DNA from: JADLEX01 sp964586775
GTDB taxonomy: Bacteria > Lernaellota > Lernaellaia > JACKCT01
Direction: 5' to 3'
Assembly: GCA_964586775.1 (NCBI GenBank)
Contig: CAZPJD010000105.1
Span: forward strand, 1-25,557
DNA length: 25,557 bases
Shown here one piece after another: positions 24,093-25,557 of this stretch (positions are counted from its first letter, which is position 1; the number at the start of each line of letters is the position of its first letter). The notes beneath the pieces were generated by a model. It made no database searches and was not told the origin of the DNA. It saw only the letters and a program-made list of their open reading frames with translations. The position numbers and the translations under genes were made by a program.

Positions 24093-24478
24093 GCTCGCAA
24101 AAGAGGGCTTGCATTCGCTGGTGATTTGAAGAAAATTACCAGCACCGTAAGTGTGGATGGTGACGACGGTGGCGGAGCAGCCAAAAAGTAGCGCTGCGGC
24201 GAATTGGGCGAGCGGCTTGGCGACCATTCCAAGCGACCCGGCGATTGCCGTTCTAAGCGCAACGAAGAGTCGTGGCGCATCGCGCCGTCTCAGATCCGTC
24301 GGTTCGCTGCGGACGACCACGCTTGGCGATGAACGTATTAATGCTGCTGTAGCGTTTCCGAAACTAGCGCGACGAGCATTTATGCTATTGGTCACATGCT
24401 CTGGCGTGACAGAGGTTAGCTTTGTTCAGGCGACGACTGCGAAGGTAAGTTTTCGCTTAACGCAATGCGGAGGTTGAA
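24093..24478 (+). other. 386-bp transition region with an uncertain 108-codon frame
   Basis: A plus frame from GTG 24151 (or ATG 24157) ends with TGA at 24477, one base before the next ATG. It has no ribosome binding site, is Ser/Ala/Arg-rich and matches no family I know. The opposite strand is also open over most of the same bases, so neither is convincing. GTTTCCGAAAC at 24354-24364 is a short inverted repeat. The GC content falls from left to right, making this the junction between the core-like operon and the AT-rich gene. Confidence 0.35.
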
Positions 24479-25557
24479 ATGGCCAAGGCGAACCTTCGAA
24501 TGTCAATTGCTTTGATTGTGGCCTATATTCTTTGTGCAATAATTGTGGCGCCGGAATACCACATCACGAGATGGTCGTCACTTGATGGGTTATCGCGTTA
24601 TTTGGATGACATCAGAGGTGACTATTTTTTTTATTACCTCATATTATTCGGCGCCTTTGTTGTTTTTTTGAGGAATTATAGCACGTTGAAATCCGCCGAC
24701 GAACAACTGTATAACAAAATAGACGATTTCCTGCGCTTTAAATACAAAAAATTATTTGCAATATTGTTCAGCAGTTTTGTCGCTTTGGCAATCTTTCGCA
24801 TCAACGTCAGTGGGCCGGCAGGCAATATAAACCATTTGAAGAGTCACGAATATAATGCCAGCCAGTTTGCATATGAGCAGAAAATCATTACAGCAGCAGT
24901 AGATTTTGTGTATATTGATTCAGAAAAAATCAACTCGATTTACGAGCAGCAAAAAAATGACATGGAGCTTCAGAAGCGAATAATTGAGAGCGAAAATAGT
25001 AAAATTTTAAATTCTGAAATTTCGTTAAAAAAATTACTTAGTTTAAAAGGAAATATTTCTGCGGGCGAAACTGAAACATCGGAATATGCCATAGCAGATA
25101 AAGCCTTAGAAAAGCGTACGGTCGAGGTGATAAATTATTTGGGGTTTCAAGAGGATAATAGAATATATAGAGATGCGCGGCCACGCGGTAAATTGATCGA
25201 CGCGATGCGCGATGGAGGATATTATTTCCTGTCGGGAGGTGAAATATTTGATGGGCTCAAGACAGATCGGTCCAATAGAGGAAAGTTGCTTCTCACCGTA
25301 CAATCTGTGGAGCAGCAGGAAGATCTGTTGGAGTTAGATCGGGCGTATCAGGTATTGAGTAGCGCAATGCCATTATCAGCAGACAGGAGCGAATTAGAAA
25401 AAGCAAAATTAAAAATGATTACTGAAAAAATAGCCGAAAAAATGCCAAACGAATACACTGAAACAGCGTGGGTTGTAATTACTGGGAAAATGGATTTGTC
25501 TTCCGAAGGTGAGTTCTTTATTGTAAAATTTGAATATGTCCCGGCCGTGCCCGGCCT
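24479..25557 (+). CDS. AT-rich multi-spanning membrane protein, unknown function (C-terminus off the right edge)
   Basis: The frame is open from the ATG at 24479 to the window end (at least 359 codons). GGAGG sits six bases before the start, the best ribosome binding site in the region. Three hydrophobic segments are visible: residues 9-25 (SIALIVAYILCAIIVAP), 49-64 (YFFYYLILFGAFVVFL) and 91-107 (KLFAILFSSFVALAIF). Residues about 145-190 are charged and helical, like a coiled coil (SEKINSIYEQQKNDMELQKR). A soluble part follows with INYLGFQEDNRIYRD, DAMRDGGYYFLSGGEIFDG and QVLSSAMPLSADRSELEKAK. I recognise no family. Codons are AT-rich (AAA, ATA, TTA, AAT), in sharp contrast to the other genes, so it was probably acquired by transfer. 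It could be the first gene of an accessory or defence island continuing to the right, but this is speculation. Confidence 0.8.
   Translation, partial: MAKANLRMSIALIVAYILCAIIVAPEYHITRWSSLDGLSRYLDDIRGDYFFYYLILFGAFVVFLRNYSTLKSADEQLYNKIDDFLRFKYKKLFAILFSSFVALAIFRINVSGPAGNINHLKSHEYNASQFAYEQKIITAAVDFVYIDSEKINSIYEQQKNDMELQKRIIESENSKILNSEISLKKLLSLKGNISAGETETSEYAIADKALEKRTVEVINYLGFQEDNRIYRDARPRGKLIDAMRDGGYYFLSGGEIFDGLKTDRSNRGKLLLTVQSVEQQEDLLELDRAYQVLSSAMPLSADRSELEKAKLKMITEKIAEKMPNEYTETAWVVITGKMDLSSEGEFFIVKFEYVPAVPG

Noticed and set aside
22707..24395. 562-codon minus frame ending with AcpS
   Set aside because: The upstream part reads pdxJ out of frame; AcpS begins at the TTG at 23081 where the conserved sequence starts.
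24415..24465. Integron attC site (GTTAGCT and GCTTAAC motifs)
   Set aside because: The core motifs are in the wrong order, one does not fit GTTRRRY, and no long imperfect stem lies between them; there is no integrase.

Overview
The window looks like a chromosomal segment of a high-GC Gram-negative bacterium. Outer-membrane and envelope genes are present: an OmpA-type porin, lipoproteins, an L,D-transpeptidase and an M23 endopeptidase. Codons end mostly in G or C, and GTG and TTG starts are common. The gene set would suit a deltaproteobacterial or Myxococcota-like lineage, or a related uncultured phylum. That placement is inference; there is no rRNA or other phylogenetic marker beyond ordinary housekeeping genes. 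No tRNA, rRNA, CRISPR array or transposase gene was found.

Layout, left to right. 1-6382 is envelope-rich: an L,D-transpeptidase cut by the left edge, a small secreted protein of unknown function with a clear terminator, an intergenic stretch with a 35-bp perfect inverted repeat, an OmpA-family protein with its own terminator, a Cys-rich lipoprotein and a PfkB-type sugar kinase. 6383-9919 holds a PlsC-type acyltransferase behind a purine-rich tract and an 18-bp palindrome, infA (IF-1), and a tight acyltransferase/SDR pair resembling a gene pair known from actinobacteria. 9889-15987 holds a small TPR-like protein divergent from a TMTC-like membrane/TPR protein, an M23 peptidase, a ketopantoate-reductase-like protein with altered catalytic residues, an isochorismatase-type hydrolase, a uracil-DNA-glycosylase-family protein and a YaiI/UPF0178 protein.

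15988-17462 looks like an insertion or accessory segment. It holds about 400 bp without a gene, a 59-codon ORF, and a DUF1848 protein with a radical-SAM-like CX3CX2C cluster at its C-terminus and less GC-biased codons than its neighbours. 17510-23809 is one compact minus-strand operon in the order pdxJ, acpS, nnrD, tsaE, lysC, mutY, lipoprotein esterase. Four of its six junctions are 4-bp start/stop overlaps (TTGA, GTGA, ATGA, ATGA). It joins cofactor synthesis and repair (PLP, holo-ACP, NADHX repair), tRNA t6A synthesis, aspartate-pathway entry and DNA repair.

23810-25557 is the second accessory boundary: a likely operon promoter, three 39-bp-pitch repeats of a dispersed palindromic family, a poorly defined 300-bp stretch, then a strikingly AT-rich membrane protein gene with an excellent ribosome binding site that runs off the right edge. 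The least explained parts are the DUF1848 unit with its coupled small ORF, the AT-rich membrane gene, and the set of enzyme-family members lacking canonical catalytic residues (SDR, PanE-like, MutY).
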